From Weissella minor (GTDB taxonomy: Bacteria; Bacillota; Bacilli; Lactobacillales; Lactobacillaceae), in the NCBI RefSeq assembly GCF_001437425.1, contig NZ_JQCD01000024.1:281863-345862 (forward strand): 64,000 nucleotides of DNA. Reading direction: 5' to 3'. The position numbers were made by a program, and so were the translations under genes. The notes below the pieces were generated by a model. That model saw only the letters and a program-made list of their open reading frames with translations. It had not been told where the DNA came from and ran no database searches. Below, piece by piece: positions 55,191-64,000 of the stretch (within the stretch, counting starts at the first letter, position 1; every line of letters starts with the position of its first letter).

Positions 55191-58139
55191 ATGGAATTTA
55201 AGAATACACTCCAAATAATTGATGCATTTGGTGCTGCGGAAAAACGTGTAAATTCAAATTATGTAGAATTTTTGAATCGTTTCTTTCCAGACTGGGAAAT
55301 GTTAAAAACTAAGACCCGCAAAGATGGAAAGAATATTGACTACATTAATAAGCGAGGTAAGCGACAATTTACAATTCGTTATCGTAATAAAAACCTTGAA
55401 AAGGTTGAACTTATTGATGTATTTGCTAATAGCAATGCTTTTTTAGGGGAAGAAGTTCAATCAACTAAGCCATTTGTACGTGCAAAAATGAATCGTCGAA
55501 GTAATGCAACTCTTTTACGTTACTATGCTAAAAATAGTTGGAATAATGTTAAGGATGAATATGTGGATGTTAATTTTGAACCATTTTTGACGATTAATTA
55601 TGGTCAAGATGAACCTATTTTAGGATATGATTTTGAATGTTTTGGAGAAAGTTCTTTTTACGAAACAGAAGAAGCATTAGTAGAAGCGCTAAGTGTTCCA
55701 AATATTAAGGGCTTTGATTTTCAGAGTAGATCTTTACAAGCTGTAAATACTGTGTTTGAAGGTCGAAAAGTAAAGTTTTCATTTGAATATGATGTTGTTG
55801 ATATGATTGATGATGTCCATATAGGAATTTTTGGTTTAGATGAATTTCAAGTTACAAAATTAGATAAGCGTACATTAATGATTGAAATTCCAGATGATTT
55901 ACCAATTAAAAAAGGTACTCACGATCTGAAAGTTGAAGTTAAAGGTATTGAATTTAATATTGCAAATTCAAATTTGTTATTTGAACCTGTTGACAATCGA
56001 AGTACAAAAATAGATGAGAATGATGAAAATGTTTTGTTTTGGTATGGAAATGTCAAAGGAAATTATGCGCTATTAAGTAGAGCTCATGACCTTAATTTAG
56101 AGCGACCAATAACATCAGGAAGTCCTATTTTGATTTCTGATGTTTTAGAAGTTCCGACAGGGCTCTTGTTTAAATTATCATTACCAGTCGTGAACAATAT
56201 TCAATTTTTCTCTCAATACGATGGTAAACAATATGTGATTCCACATACGACTTATGCACCAGGGTACTATGTGCTTGATGTATCTCAAGTACCTCAAGAA
56301 ATGCCCATTTTTGTAAAATATACGCAAACAGATGGTAAACAACAACAAAAGTTACTATCACTAAAATCTTTACAGAGAAACTTTGTGAAAAATACAAAAT
56401 TAGATCGCATTAGTTCACAAAAAGATGGCACCTTAGACCTACATGTCACTATGCCAATCATTGGGTTAGGGCAGCATCTAGTTTTGGTTTTGAAAAATCG
56501 TGGTTCTAAAGAATCTGTTTTTTTCGATGTACAAGAAACGCAAGTATTAGACGATTATTTTATGGAAGGTGTTTTTAAGGTTAAACTCTCAGAATTTCCG
56601 CTCCCAGAAGAATTCGACGTGCGTGCTTATGATCCAACCATTTATGATGTATCATTAGAATTTGGTTGGAGGGGCTTAAGTAAATTTGATGTACCTGTTC
56701 GCGTTAATTTAGAATCGGAGATTGACGAAGAAATCTTTGGTAAGTTTGACGAAGAAACTGAGTACATGATTAACCCTTATGGGACAAGCAATAAAAATGA
56801 ATTATCACTTAGAACGTACTTCTTAACTAATGAAGCTGCCAGCTATTATCGTTGGCAGGTTGAAACAGGTAAAGATGCTTTGGATGAACAACGCAATGCT
56901 GAAAAAGATAATAGTAAGCCTGTCATCGTGGTGATTGAATCGCCAAATAAAGCACAAGATAACGGATTACACTTTTTCAAGTATATGCTTGAGAAACGTG
57001 CTGACGAAGTTGATGCTTATTATGTGGTTGATGCTAGCTCACCTGATTTACCTAATCTAGAACCTTATATGGATAAAGTACTTATCTATAAGTCAGTCCA
57101 TCATTTTGAAATGATGGCAAAGGCAGATGCAGTGATTCATACAAATTCATCATTTTATGCTTACCCAATTAACACAAGTTTCTGGAAACAATACCAACTA
57201 GATGCTAAAAAGGTCTTTTTACAGCACGGAATTATTGGCGTTCGTAACCTCGCTAATTTATATGGTAAGAATCCAATGTTTACTGATCGCTTTATGGTAA
57301 GTAGTGTTCGCGAAAAGAATCTAGTTGTCGATGAGATGGGGTATTCATCTGATGAAGTTGTTATTGCAGGGCTAACTCGTTTCGACACTTTGTTGAAGGA
57401 TTCAAGTCCAGAACGATCATATGATTTGCGTAAGAATATTTTAATTATGCCAAGTTGGCGTAAGGGACAAGATCGCTTGACTGATGAAGACTTTGTAAAA
57501 ACAGATTTTTACCAATCTTTGCATGAGTTTATTAATAAGCCAAGTTTAGTTGAACAAATTAACGAAAAAGGTTTGAATATTTCTTTGTACTTACATCATA
57601 ATTTTCAAAAGTATAGTCATTTATTCGAGGACGCTCCTGTTTCAGTAATATTAGAAGAAGAGACCACGGTGCAAGAACTTCTATTGAATAATGGTTTGTT
57701 GATTACTGATTTCTCAAGTGTTGCCTTAGACTTTGCTCTGCAAGAACGAAAGGTATTCTACTATCAGTTAGATGATGCGATTCTTTCAGAAGTGGATGAA
57801 TTAGCAAACTTCTTCCCTGGTAAAATTTATTTTGATGCAGATGCAGTTATCAATGATGTTGTGGAAGCTGTTGATAATCCACAACTATCATTAGAGGAAG
57901 AAACAAAGTTAGATAACTTATATCTACAACGTGATTTAAAGGCCAGCGAACGTACCTATGAGGTAGTAAATGATTTACTAAATGATGAGACTGAGGAGAA
58001 AAATTATCAAATAGCGGCTGAAAATGGAGCACAAAATGATACAGGAAAAGATTTGAATGACTTGAATGACGCATATGAACCTAAACAAAGTAGTGATTCA
58101 ATCTCAGTACGTTTAAAGAAATTATTTCAAAAGGGTTAG
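55191..58139 (+). CDS. CDP-glycerol glycerophosphotransferase family protein (982 aa)
   Basis: Teichoic-acid polymerase-like protein, presumably acting at the inner membrane face. The C-terminal 400 residues are the glycerophosphotransferase domain: VFLQHGIIGVRNLANLYGKN, then ILIMPSWRKGQ, YLHHNFQKY and LLITDFSSVALDFA, with the key histidines of TagF-like enzymes. The N-terminal about 530 residues carry no motif I know, and look like beta-rich accessory modules. The end (residues 930-982) is acidic and low-complexity. A related second protein follows immediately, so the pair may make one polymer. Confidence 0.85.
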   Translation: MEFKNTLQIIDAFGAAEKRVNSNYVEFLNRFFPDWEMLKTKTRKDGKNIDYINKRGKRQFTIRYRNKNLEKVELIDVFANSNAFLGEEVQSTKPFVRAKMNRRSNATLLRYYAKNSWNNVKDEYVDVNFEPFLTINYGQDEPILGYDFECFGESSFYETEEALVEALSVPNIKGFDFQSRSLQAVNTVFEGRKVKFSFEYDVVDMIDDVHIGIFGLDEFQVTKLDKRTLMIEIPDDLPIKKGTHDLKVEVKGIEFNIANSNLLFEPVDNRSTKIDENDENVLFWYGNVKGNYALLSRAHDLNLERPITSGSPILISDVLEVPTGLLFKLSLPVVNNIQFFSQYDGKQYVIPHTTYAPGYYVLDVSQVPQEMPIFVKYTQTDGKQQQKLLSLKSLQRNFVKNTKLDRISSQKDGTLDLHVTMPIIGLGQHLVLVLKNRGSKESVFFDVQETQVLDDYFMEGVFKVKLSEFPLPEEFDVRAYDPTIYDVSLEFGWRGLSKFDVPVRVNLESEIDEEIFGKFDEETEYMINPYGTSNKNELSLRTYFLTNEAASYYRWQVETGKDALDEQRNAEKDNSKPVIVVIESPNKAQDNGLHFFKYMLEKRADEVDAYYVVDASSPDLPNLEPYMDKVLIYKSVHHFEMMAKADAVIHTNSSFYAYPINTSFWKQYQLDAKKVFLQHGIIGVRNLANLYGKNPMFTDRFMVSSVREKNLVVDEMGYSSDEVVIAGLTRFDTLLKDSSPERSYDLRKNILIMPSWRKGQDRLTDEDFVKTDFYQSLHEFINKPSLVEQINEKGLNISLYLHHNFQKYSHLFEDAPVSVILEEETTVQELLLNNGLLITDFSSVALDFALQERKVFYYQLDDAILSEVDELANFFPGKIYFDADAVINDVVEAVDNPQLSLEEETKLDNLYLQRDLKASERTYEVVNDLLNDETEEKNYQIAAENGAQNDTGKDLNDLNDAYEPKQSSDSISVRLKKLFQKG

Positions 58140-58147
58140 TGAACTAC

Positions 58148-60283
58148 ATGACAGTAAAAGAAATAGATTTTAAAAAACCAATTTTGGTTGATGTCATGAT
58201 GGCAGAGGGTACTGATGTTTGGACGCTTGATTTTGGAAATAAAAATATCAGTTCTTTTGTTTTGTGTGAACGTAAAACTAAAGAATGTGTTCCAGTTGAG
58301 TTAGAGCAATCAGAGCAAGGTAAGTTTAAATTTAAGTTTACACAAGTGCCATCAGAACTCGGAACTAAAATTTGTCGATATGATTTATTAGGTTTAGAAA
58401 ATAATGCGTGGCATATGCTAAAAGTTCGTAAAATAAATCGAATTAGTGAATGGCGAAAATATAGTTCTGCATATACTGAATTACCGAATAGTGGTCGACA
58501 TTTAATTCCGTATATTCAAAAGCGTGGCTACTTATCTGCACTGACTAAGAAGTTTACGCATACAAATGGAACGGAACGGAAGCTTATTTTTTCGGGAAAA
58601 CTTGACCAGATAATAGATGATGAGCAGTATTTAACTTTTAAAGTTAACTTGCGTGCTGATTATCCTAGTAATTTGGATGAAATAACCAACTTAACCTTAA
58701 TGTATAGAGGTAATGATACTAATTTTGAAATGTTACCAGAAAATATTCAGGTTGAAGCAAAGGTTGGTAATCGTTTTACGATTGAAGCTGTATTTGATAA
58801 GCAAAAAATTACGCAGGAAATTTATAAAGATTCTTATATGTTAGTTGTGCATGCATTAAAAGATGCTCAACGCATTGATTATTATATTAATTCTGTAACT
58901 TATGATTTTTATAAGCAATTAAATGGGAGTTTCCGAGATGTTTATCAATTAAATGATAAAAAGAAATTCTTAATTCAAATTGCGCTCAATCGTAATTTGT
59001 GGATTCATTATCGTGATGTTATGAAGTTGGATACCAAAGCAATTCGTGAGCGTGAATCAAAAGCATTACAGACATTTAAGCCAAATCAACGTAATGGCAA
59101 TATCTTAATGTTTGAAAAGGAGTCTCAAATGGCTCAGGATAATGCCTTTGCACTTTTTAAATATTTACAGAATACGCCATTAAAGAAAAAAGTCTTCTAT
59201 GTCATCGATGAAAAATCCTCACAAACACAATACTTAGAACCATGGAAGGATCAGGTGCTCTATCTTTACAGTGAGCAGTATTATAAACATGTCATTGAAG
59301 ATCAAATGATTGTAGCTTCTGAGAGTTTGGCACATATCTATCAGTTTAATATGGTTTCCGGGGCCATGATGCATATCATTAGAAAAAAGAATAACTATTT
59401 CCTTCAACATGGTGTGATTGGCATTCGTAAATTAGGGGATGTATTTCGATTTAAGAAATCGGGATATGATTTTTTTAATACTTCTACAAGACGTGAGCAA
59501 GAGAAGGTTGTTAAATATCTGGGTTTTCCTAAATCAAGAGTTAATGTGTTTGGATTACCGAGATGGGCCGATTTAAATAGAGGTGTAGCTACGCATCAGA
59601 AAAATTTGCTTTACTTCCCAACATGGCGTGAATATTTGGCTTACTTAAGTGATGCCGATTTTTTGGATTCCGAATACTTTAAACAAATTAAAGGGTTTTT
59701 GGGGAGCTCTGAATTACATGCAATGTTAGCTCAATATAATATTACGCTAAAAGTGTTTTTACATCCAAAAATGCGTAAATTTTCCTCGTATTTTGAAAAT
59801 GATAGTATCGAAATTTTGGACAGTAAGCACGAGTCGCTTAAGGAATTGATTAAAGTATCCGATGGAGTTATTTCAGATTATTCAAGTATGGTTTGGGATT
59901 TTGCCTATCAAAGAAAGCCCGTAATTTTGTTTCAGTTTGATCAATTGGAATATGAGCAACTTTGGGGTGGTTTCTTTGATACAACAATTTGGCAATTTGG
60001 CCCTGTTGTAACAACGTTGCCTGATTTGCTACAACAAATTGAGCTTTTTGGTATAAACGATGCTCAAATTGATGAAACATATCGGTTTAATATGGAAGAG
60101 CAATTAGGCGAAATTAAGAATATTAATGAGCGACATGCTGAATTCATTAATACAAAGCTTAAAAAAAGTCGCAAAAGTTATCTTGAGTATACTAGTTATC
60201 CTTTTTTGAAATTACGTTATATCTTGCGGTATGATAAAAAATTATATAAGTTCGTACGTACTAAGTTTAGGCGACACAAATAA
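58148..60283 (+). CDS. CDP-glycerol glycerophosphotransferase family protein (711 aa)
   Basis: Second teichoic-acid-type polymerase. Conserved segments are FLQHGVIGIRKLGDVFRFKK, LLYFPTWREY, VFLHPKMRKF and VISDYSSMVWDFAYQRKP, parallel to those of the upstream protein; the N-terminal 300 residues are again without known motif. A GTG at 58139 overlaps the previous stop by one base, but AAAGGG at 58130-58135 fits the ATG at 58148 better. Glycerol phosphate or another polyol phosphate could be the substrate. Confidence 0.85.
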   Translation: MTVKEIDFKKPILVDVMMAEGTDVWTLDFGNKNISSFVLCERKTKECVPVELEQSEQGKFKFKFTQVPSELGTKICRYDLLGLENNAWHMLKVRKINRISEWRKYSSAYTELPNSGRHLIPYIQKRGYLSALTKKFTHTNGTERKLIFSGKLDQIIDDEQYLTFKVNLRADYPSNLDEITNLTLMYRGNDTNFEMLPENIQVEAKVGNRFTIEAVFDKQKITQEIYKDSYMLVVHALKDAQRIDYYINSVTYDFYKQLNGSFRDVYQLNDKKKFLIQIALNRNLWIHYRDVMKLDTKAIRERESKALQTFKPNQRNGNILMFEKESQMAQDNAFALFKYLQNTPLKKKVFYVIDEKSSQTQYLEPWKDQVLYLYSEQYYKHVIEDQMIVASESLAHIYQFNMVSGAMMHIIRKKNNYFLQHGVIGIRKLGDVFRFKKSGYDFFNTSTRREQEKVVKYLGFPKSRVNVFGLPRWADLNRGVATHQKNLLYFPTWREYLAYLSDADFLDSEYFKQIKGFLGSSELHAMLAQYNITLKVFLHPKMRKFSSYFENDSIEILDSKHESLKELIKVSDGVISDYSSMVWDFAYQRKPVILFQFDQLEYEQLWGGFFDTTIWQFGPVVTTLPDLLQQIELFGINDAQIDETYRFNMEEQLGEIKNINERHAEFINTKLKKSRKSYLEYTSYPFLKLRYILRYDKKLYKFVRTKFRRHK

Positions 60284-60321
60284 AATTTATGTTTATGAAC
60301 TTAGTAGGTATTAAAATTAAG

Positions 60322-60373
60322 AAAAAAGCCAAATCGTTTTTGATTTAAATCAAAGATGACTTGGCTTTTTTTA
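60322..60373. terminator. bidirectional intrinsic terminator
   Basis: AAAAAAGCCAA and TTGGCTTTTTT flank an inner TGATTTAAATCA palindrome; lies between convergent genes ending at 60283 and 60377. Confidence 0.8.
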
Positions 60374-60376
60374 TTT

Positions 60377-61201
60377 CTATAAATTAAAATATTTTTCTAA
60401 GAAGATACCGACACCATTTTCGGCATTAGATTTTGTAATATCTGTTGCAATGTCTTTTATCTGAGGAATGGCATTACCCATGGCAACACCAACTTTAGCA
60501 AGTTTAAGCATGGGGTAATCGTTTTCTTCATCACCAAAGGCCATTAGGTTTTCAGCTGTTAGGTTAAAATGTTCTAAAAGCGTACTTAAGGCAGAACCTT
60601 TATTGACACCACTAGGAACAATTTCCAATAAGATTCGACGCGAGCGAACGAATGATAAAAGGTGATTTAGTTCCGTATGCTGTTGCAAAATAGTTTCTAA
60701 ATGATCTAATTGTGCTTCATCGGCATAAATGACGAATTTATTAAATACTAAGTCATTTGGAAGATCGGCAAGTGCAACTTGTTGGTAGGGGACAATCCCA
60801 TTGACAAGTTTGACATAGTCAGATTGTCCAAAATCAGTAATCGAATAAACTTGCTTTTCAGCCACGATATCGATGGGTAGTCCTAAATCAGTGATGATAT
60901 GAAAAGCGGCTTGCATATCTTTAAGTATAAAATGACGATTTAAAATGTTTTCATTTGTGTGCGTATTTTTAATCATGCCGCCATTAAATAAAATGACATA
61001 GTCATCTGATTGGGTTAAGCCAAGTTGCTCAATGAACGGTGCAACATTTGGTAATGGTCGTCCTGTTGTTAAAACGATGTGCTTCCCATTGGCATGTAGT
61101 TGCTTTAACGCTTGTGCATTACGAGTAGATAGACTTTTATCAGGTAAAAGTAATGTATTATCCATATCAAAAGCAAGTAGCTCAATTGTATTGTTTTCCA
61201 T
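60377..61201 (-). CDS. Cof-type HAD-IIB hydrolase
   Basis: A 274-aa HAD phosphatase of the Cof/YidA type. Motif I is FDMDNTLL (nucleophile Asp), motif II lies in VLTTGRP, and motif IV is GDEENDYPML. The IIB cap between motifs II and III is present, as expected from the length. These enzymes dephosphorylate sugar phosphates or flavin-type substrates. GGAGG on the minus strand lies 9 bases before the ATG at 61201; a TTG two codons earlier is less likely. Confidence 0.92.
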   Translation of the reverse strand: MENNTIELLAFDMDNTLLLPDKSLSTRNAQALKQLHANGKHIVLTTGRPLPNVAPFIEQLGLTQSDDYVILFNGGMIKNTHTNENILNRHFILKDMQAAFHIITDLGLPIDIVAEKQVYSITDFGQSDYVKLVNGIVPYQQVALADLPNDLVFNKFVIYADEAQLDHLETILQQHTELNHLLSFVRSRRILLEIVPSGVNKGSALSTLLEHFNLTAENLMAFGDEENDYPMLKLAKVGVAMGNAIPQIKDIATDITKSNAENGVGIFLEKYFNL

Positions 61202-61704
61202 TTTCAACGTCCTCCGTGGCCTTAACTGTTTAATAATAAAGGATAAATTTATTACTACATTAGTTAATTCATCTTGTCATTTATTTGAGATGAGAATACT
61301 TCAATTATACATCACTGAAATCTGGTTTTGATAAATTTTAATAGTGCTCTTTGATGACACATATATTGAAGATAAAAGAGATAGTTGTCGATACAAAGAA
61401 TGACTTAAATAGTGGTTTTTTCTAAAATTAATTTTAATCGCTTTGTTTTGATAAATGGTATACATCATATAAAAATCATGTATTTTTATTATATTTATCA
61501 AATTTTAGAATTTTTAAATGATATCGTAACAGTTACAATTATTGTTTAAATATTTCAACTTTATTGTGTAAAAATTATAAAAAGAGCCGTTATATTGGCA
61601 TTTTATTAAAATTAAGAGTCGTGTAAGAATGCGGTTTCAGTAACACTGGTTACGGAATGAATATTATGTTAATTTAATGGATATTTTTTTTGTAATGTCA
61701 GGGC
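61202..61704. other. AT-rich intergenic region, no gene seen
   Basis: Two small palindromic motifs, GTAACAGTTAC (about 61526) and GTAAC-ACTG-GTTAC (about 61640), were noted but no reading frame with a start and ribosome-binding site. It may hold regulatory sites for the surface protein gene downstream. Confidence 0.4.
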
Positions 61705-61733
61705 TTGATTTGATGAAATATATCCGTTACAAT
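61705..61733 (+). promoter_or_regulatory. promoter of the surface protein gene
   Basis: TTGATT (61705-61710), exactly 17 bases, TACAAT (61728-61733), 75 bases before the start codon. Confidence 0.65.
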
Positions 61734-61808
61734 AACCTTAGAAATTGATAGAGACATAAGCAGACTAATGACATCTATTGGTTTCATAAACTAGGAGGAT
61801 TTTTGATT

Positions 61809-64000
61809 ATGGGAAATCAAGAAACAAAAGTACATTACAAAATGTATAAGGCGGGAAAGCTATGGTTGTATAGCTCAGTTGCATTAGTATCACTTGCTGG
61901 TATGGGTATGGGAACTCAAGTTGCAAGTGCTGATGAAAAAGGTTCTGAGCCATCTTCAGCGGTAGTGAGCGATGATGATGCTGATAAAGCGACAGATGAA
62001 AATGTTGTTTCTTTAGACGCTGATGTCTCTACTGAAAAAACAGATGCTTCTGAGACTAATGAAGTTGAAGCTGCAAAAGCATCAGTAGCAGCACCTGTAA
62101 AGGAATCTGCTGATTCTTCAAAGCAAGAAGTAGCACCAAAGGCTGAAACAAAAGCCTCAGTAACAGAAACTTCAAAGCAAGAAGTAGCACCAAAGGCTGA
62201 AGCAGAAGCTCCAGTAACAGAAACTTCAAAGCAAGAAGTAGCACCAAAGGCTGAAACAAAGGCCCCAGCAACAGAAACTTCAAAGCAAGAAGTAGTACCA
62301 AAGGCTGAAGCAGAAGCTCCAGCAACAGAAACTTCAAAGCAAGAAGTAGCACCAAAGGCTGAAACAAAGACTCCAGCAACAGAAACTTCAAAGCAAGAAG
62401 TAGCACCAAAGGCTGAAACAAAGGCCCCAGCTACAGTAGAACAAGCCCAAGCAAGCCAAAAGGAAGCTGCAAAAAAGCAAGCACCAAAGGCTGATGATAT
62501 TGTGACTTTGGAGTCATTGACATCAGACTTGAAAACAAGTTCTGAATATCAAGCTTTGACAAAGACACAACAAGCAGCAGCACTTTCATACGCTGAACGT
62601 CAACTACGTGCAGCTCAAAAGGCTGGACAAGCAACTTATGCAAATAAGGCCTTTGCGCCATTTGCCTTGATTCAAGGTTCAGTTTTGGAAGACGTTAAGG
62701 TTACTAACGATAGTGGTACAAAACGTGGTGGAAAAGCTGACGACGGTACAGCCCTTAAGGCTGATAATGGTGTGTCAGATGTTGTCATTAAGTTGAATGG
62801 TACTAAGCCAGCTGACGTTTCATTGATTGGTTCAGGAAAGAAAGTTGCTGGAATTCAAATTCCTGCTGAATTAATTGGTCGTGTAACACCAAATGGAACA
62901 GCTAAAATCAATACAAGTATTTCAATTCGTTTGGATGAAGTACCACTTTTGCGTGCAGCCTTAGAAGGTTTGCAAGCTGGTGTTAACACATTTGACTCTG
63001 TTGTTGCGACATTGTTGAATGAAGCCGCAAAGGCAATCCCGGTTGAAATTGTGACAAAGGATGCCGATGGAAATGTTGTCTTAGGAGCCGACGGAAAGCC
63101 TGCTAATGGCCTACAAACTACAGTTGATGCCATTAACAACTTGCTTGCTGACGCGATTACTTTTGACCAAGCCGACTTAGAAGCTAATATGAAGCTTTCT
63201 GATGATGGTAAGATGATTACAGCTGAATTGAACGATGATTTTGCTGATGTTATTGCAAAAAACTTGACGGATGCATTGGACCACATTTATGACTTAATTG
63301 GTGGATTAACTGTTCAACCAATTGGTGGTAAGTATGACAGTAACCCAATTATCGCTGCACAACAAATTGCTGCTGTGGCAACTGCTAATACTGCTTTGAC
63401 GGCTGCCAAGCTTCCATTGCGTGCTGCTGTTGAAACATTGAAGGGTGTTGTTACCGCCGGTGGTGCAATTTTGGATCAATTTGGTAGTGCCGCCGTATTG
63501 GGTGATACAGAAGTTGATATGCCAATTAGTATTGATACAACTGGTATGGATCAATCAGTCATTGATGCAAATAACGGTGTTGTCCGCATCAATGGAATGG
63601 TAAGTACTGATGATTTGTTGGCATTGAACTTATTTAATGACAAAACTGATTCAACAAACATTTACTTTGAAACAAGTTTTGATCAATTAACAGCACCAAA
63701 GGTTAACGCAACTACTGATGAAGACGGAAAGTCAACAATCACAGTTGAAGGTGAACCAAATGCTGAAATTACAGTTAAGGATGCTGATGGTAATGTAATT
63801 GCCACTGGTACTACAGACGCCGACGGAAAGTTAACACTTGACTTGCCTGAAGATTCAGCTGGTAAGAAGATTACTGTTGACCAAACGGTTGATGGTGAAA
63901 CAAGTGATCCAACTGAAATCACGGTTCCAACTGCTGACTTGTCAAAGGCAAAGGAAGATGCTAAGAACAAGATTGACGAAATGCCAAACTTGACTGACGC
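61809..64000 (+). CDS. KxYKxGKxW-type surface protein, 3'-truncated
   Basis: The frame stays open to the window edge (730 codons). KMYKAGKLW (residues 11-19) is the KxYKxGKxW signal motif, followed by a hydrophobic stretch and a likely cleavage after ASA (39-41), so the protein is exported. Residues about 103-210 hold six 18-residue Ala/Pro/Lys/Glu/Thr repeats, a flexible wall-spanning stalk. A unique region of roughly 400 residues follows, then a TITVEGEPNAEITVKDADGN Ig-like module and a final AKEDAKNKIDEMPNLTDA start of a further helical repeat. AGGAGG lies 10 bases before the ATG. The anchor lies beyond the window. Adhesin or glycan-binding role is only inferred. Confidence 0.9.
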   Translation, partial: MGNQETKVHYKMYKAGKLWLYSSVALVSLAGMGMGTQVASADEKGSEPSSAVVSDDDADKATDENVVSLDADVSTEKTDASETNEVEAAKASVAAPVKESADSSKQEVAPKAETKASVTETSKQEVAPKAEAEAPVTETSKQEVAPKAETKAPATETSKQEVVPKAEAEAPATETSKQEVAPKAETKTPATETSKQEVAPKAETKAPATVEQAQASQKEAAKKQAPKADDIVTLESLTSDLKTSSEYQALTKTQQAAALSYAERQLRAAQKAGQATYANKAFAPFALIQGSVLEDVKVTNDSGTKRGGKADDGTALKADNGVSDVVIKLNGTKPADVSLIGSGKKVAGIQIPAELIGRVTPNGTAKINTSISIRLDEVPLLRAALEGLQAGVNTFDSVVATLLNEAAKAIPVEIVTKDADGNVVLGADGKPANGLQTTVDAINNLLADAITFDQADLEANMKLSDDGKMITAELNDDFADVIAKNLTDALDHIYDLIGGLTVQPIGGKYDSNPIIAAQQIAAVATANTALTAAKLPLRAAVETLKGVVTAGGAILDQFGSAAVLGDTEVDMPISIDTTGMDQSVIDANNGVVRINGMVSTDDLLALNLFNDKTDSTNIYFETSFDQLTAPKVNATTDEDGKSTITVEGEPNAEITVKDADGNVIATGTTDADGKLTLDLPEDSAGKKITVDQTVDGETSDPTEITVPTADLSKAKEDAKNKIDEMPNLTD
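62117..62440 (+). repeat. six 54-bp tandem repeats in the surface protein
   Basis: Units start at 62117, 62171, 62225, 62279, 62333 and 62387 and encode SKQEVAPKAExxAPxTET. The variable positions mostly alternate between ETKA and EAEA, so a 108-bp pair was probably duplicated. Repeat numbers like this often vary between strains. Confidence 0.9.

Noticed and set aside
62056-62421. Leucine-rich open frame on the minus strand (repeats of LLLALKF)
   Set aside because: It is the reverse complement of the 54-bp surface-protein repeats; the forward frame has signal peptide, ribosome-binding site and promoter.
62117-62440. Regularly spaced repeats resembling a CRISPR array
   Set aside because: Repeats are contiguous and in frame, with no unique spacers, and no cas genes are present.
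1-64000. Search for tRNA, rRNA, insertion sequences and prophage genes
   Set aside because: No tRNA- or rRNA-like sequence, transposase, integrase or phage structural gene could be recognised in the window by reading.

Overview
The window reads as a chromosomal segment of a low-GC Gram-positive lactic acid bacterium. Its gene content (dltX-dltABCD, a lysine-riboswitch DAP/lysine operon, lipoate-dependent PDH, an isomalto-oligosaccharide cluster, a KxYKxGKxW-type surface protein, a choloylglycine-hydrolase relative) fits Lactobacillaceae, and I favour the Weissella/Leuconostoc side. That placement is inference, since no rRNA or tRNA gene is visible. Both ends cut a gene: a YhgE/Pip membrane protein at the left edge and a large repeat-rich surface protein at the right edge.

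Layout. 1-3.2 kb: YhgE/Pip, an unknown 112-aa protein and a glucose-dehydrogenase-like SDR. 3.37-7.9 kb: complete dltXABCD for D-alanylation of teichoic acids. 7.9-11 kb: two alpha/beta hydrolases flanking a PTS EIIC with no EIIA/EIIB. 11-14.4 kb: CPA2 Na+/H+ antiporter, CutC with a consensus cre, a Gfo/Idh/MocA oxidoreductase. 14.4-18.6 kb: LacI regulator divergent from an MFS sugar permease and a GH13 alpha-glucosidase, with a perfect 14-bp operator palindrome and a cre-like site between them. 18.6-21.5 kb: Ca2+ P-type ATPase behind a leader with an intrinsic terminator. 21.5-25.3 kb: AT-rich accessory stretch (SGNH hydrolase, MFS, small-molecule kinase-like protein, MmcQ/YjbR protein) with gene-remnant-like reading frames in its gaps. 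25.4-32.5 kb: sugar acetyltransferase, then a membrane GGDEF protein divergent from an overlapping three-gene polysaccharide operon with a BcsA-like synthase carrying a gating-loop motif and a PilZ-like domain.

32.5-41.4 kb: aspartokinase faces, through back-to-back promoters, a lysine-riboswitch-controlled operon alr-lysA-dapH-ykuR-dapA-dapB-asd (acetylase branch). 41.4-45 kb: PEBP, GNAT, SDR, LOG and pentapeptide-repeat proteins in small units. 45-52.3 kb: class II aldolase, then lplA-pdhABCD behind a promoter with three cre-like boxes. 52.3-54.7 kb: alpha/beta hydrolase, choloylglycine-hydrolase relative, small membrane-anchored protein. 54.7-60.3 kb: a probable decayed LPxTG-type tail and two large CDP-glycerol glycerophosphotransferase-family proteins. 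60.4-64 kb: Cof-type HAD hydrolase and the surface protein.

Functional links: much of the window concerns the cell envelope (D-Ala supply by Alr, dlt, teichoic-acid polymerase homologues, DAP/lysine for peptidoglycan, the putative c-di-GMP-regulated polysaccharide, surface protein). A second theme is carbon control, with cre sites at cutC, the glucosidase cluster, the acetyltransferase and most clearly the PDH operon. The best candidate for an under-described system is the GGDEF plus BcsA/PilZ-like polysaccharide locus at 26.1-32.5 kb.
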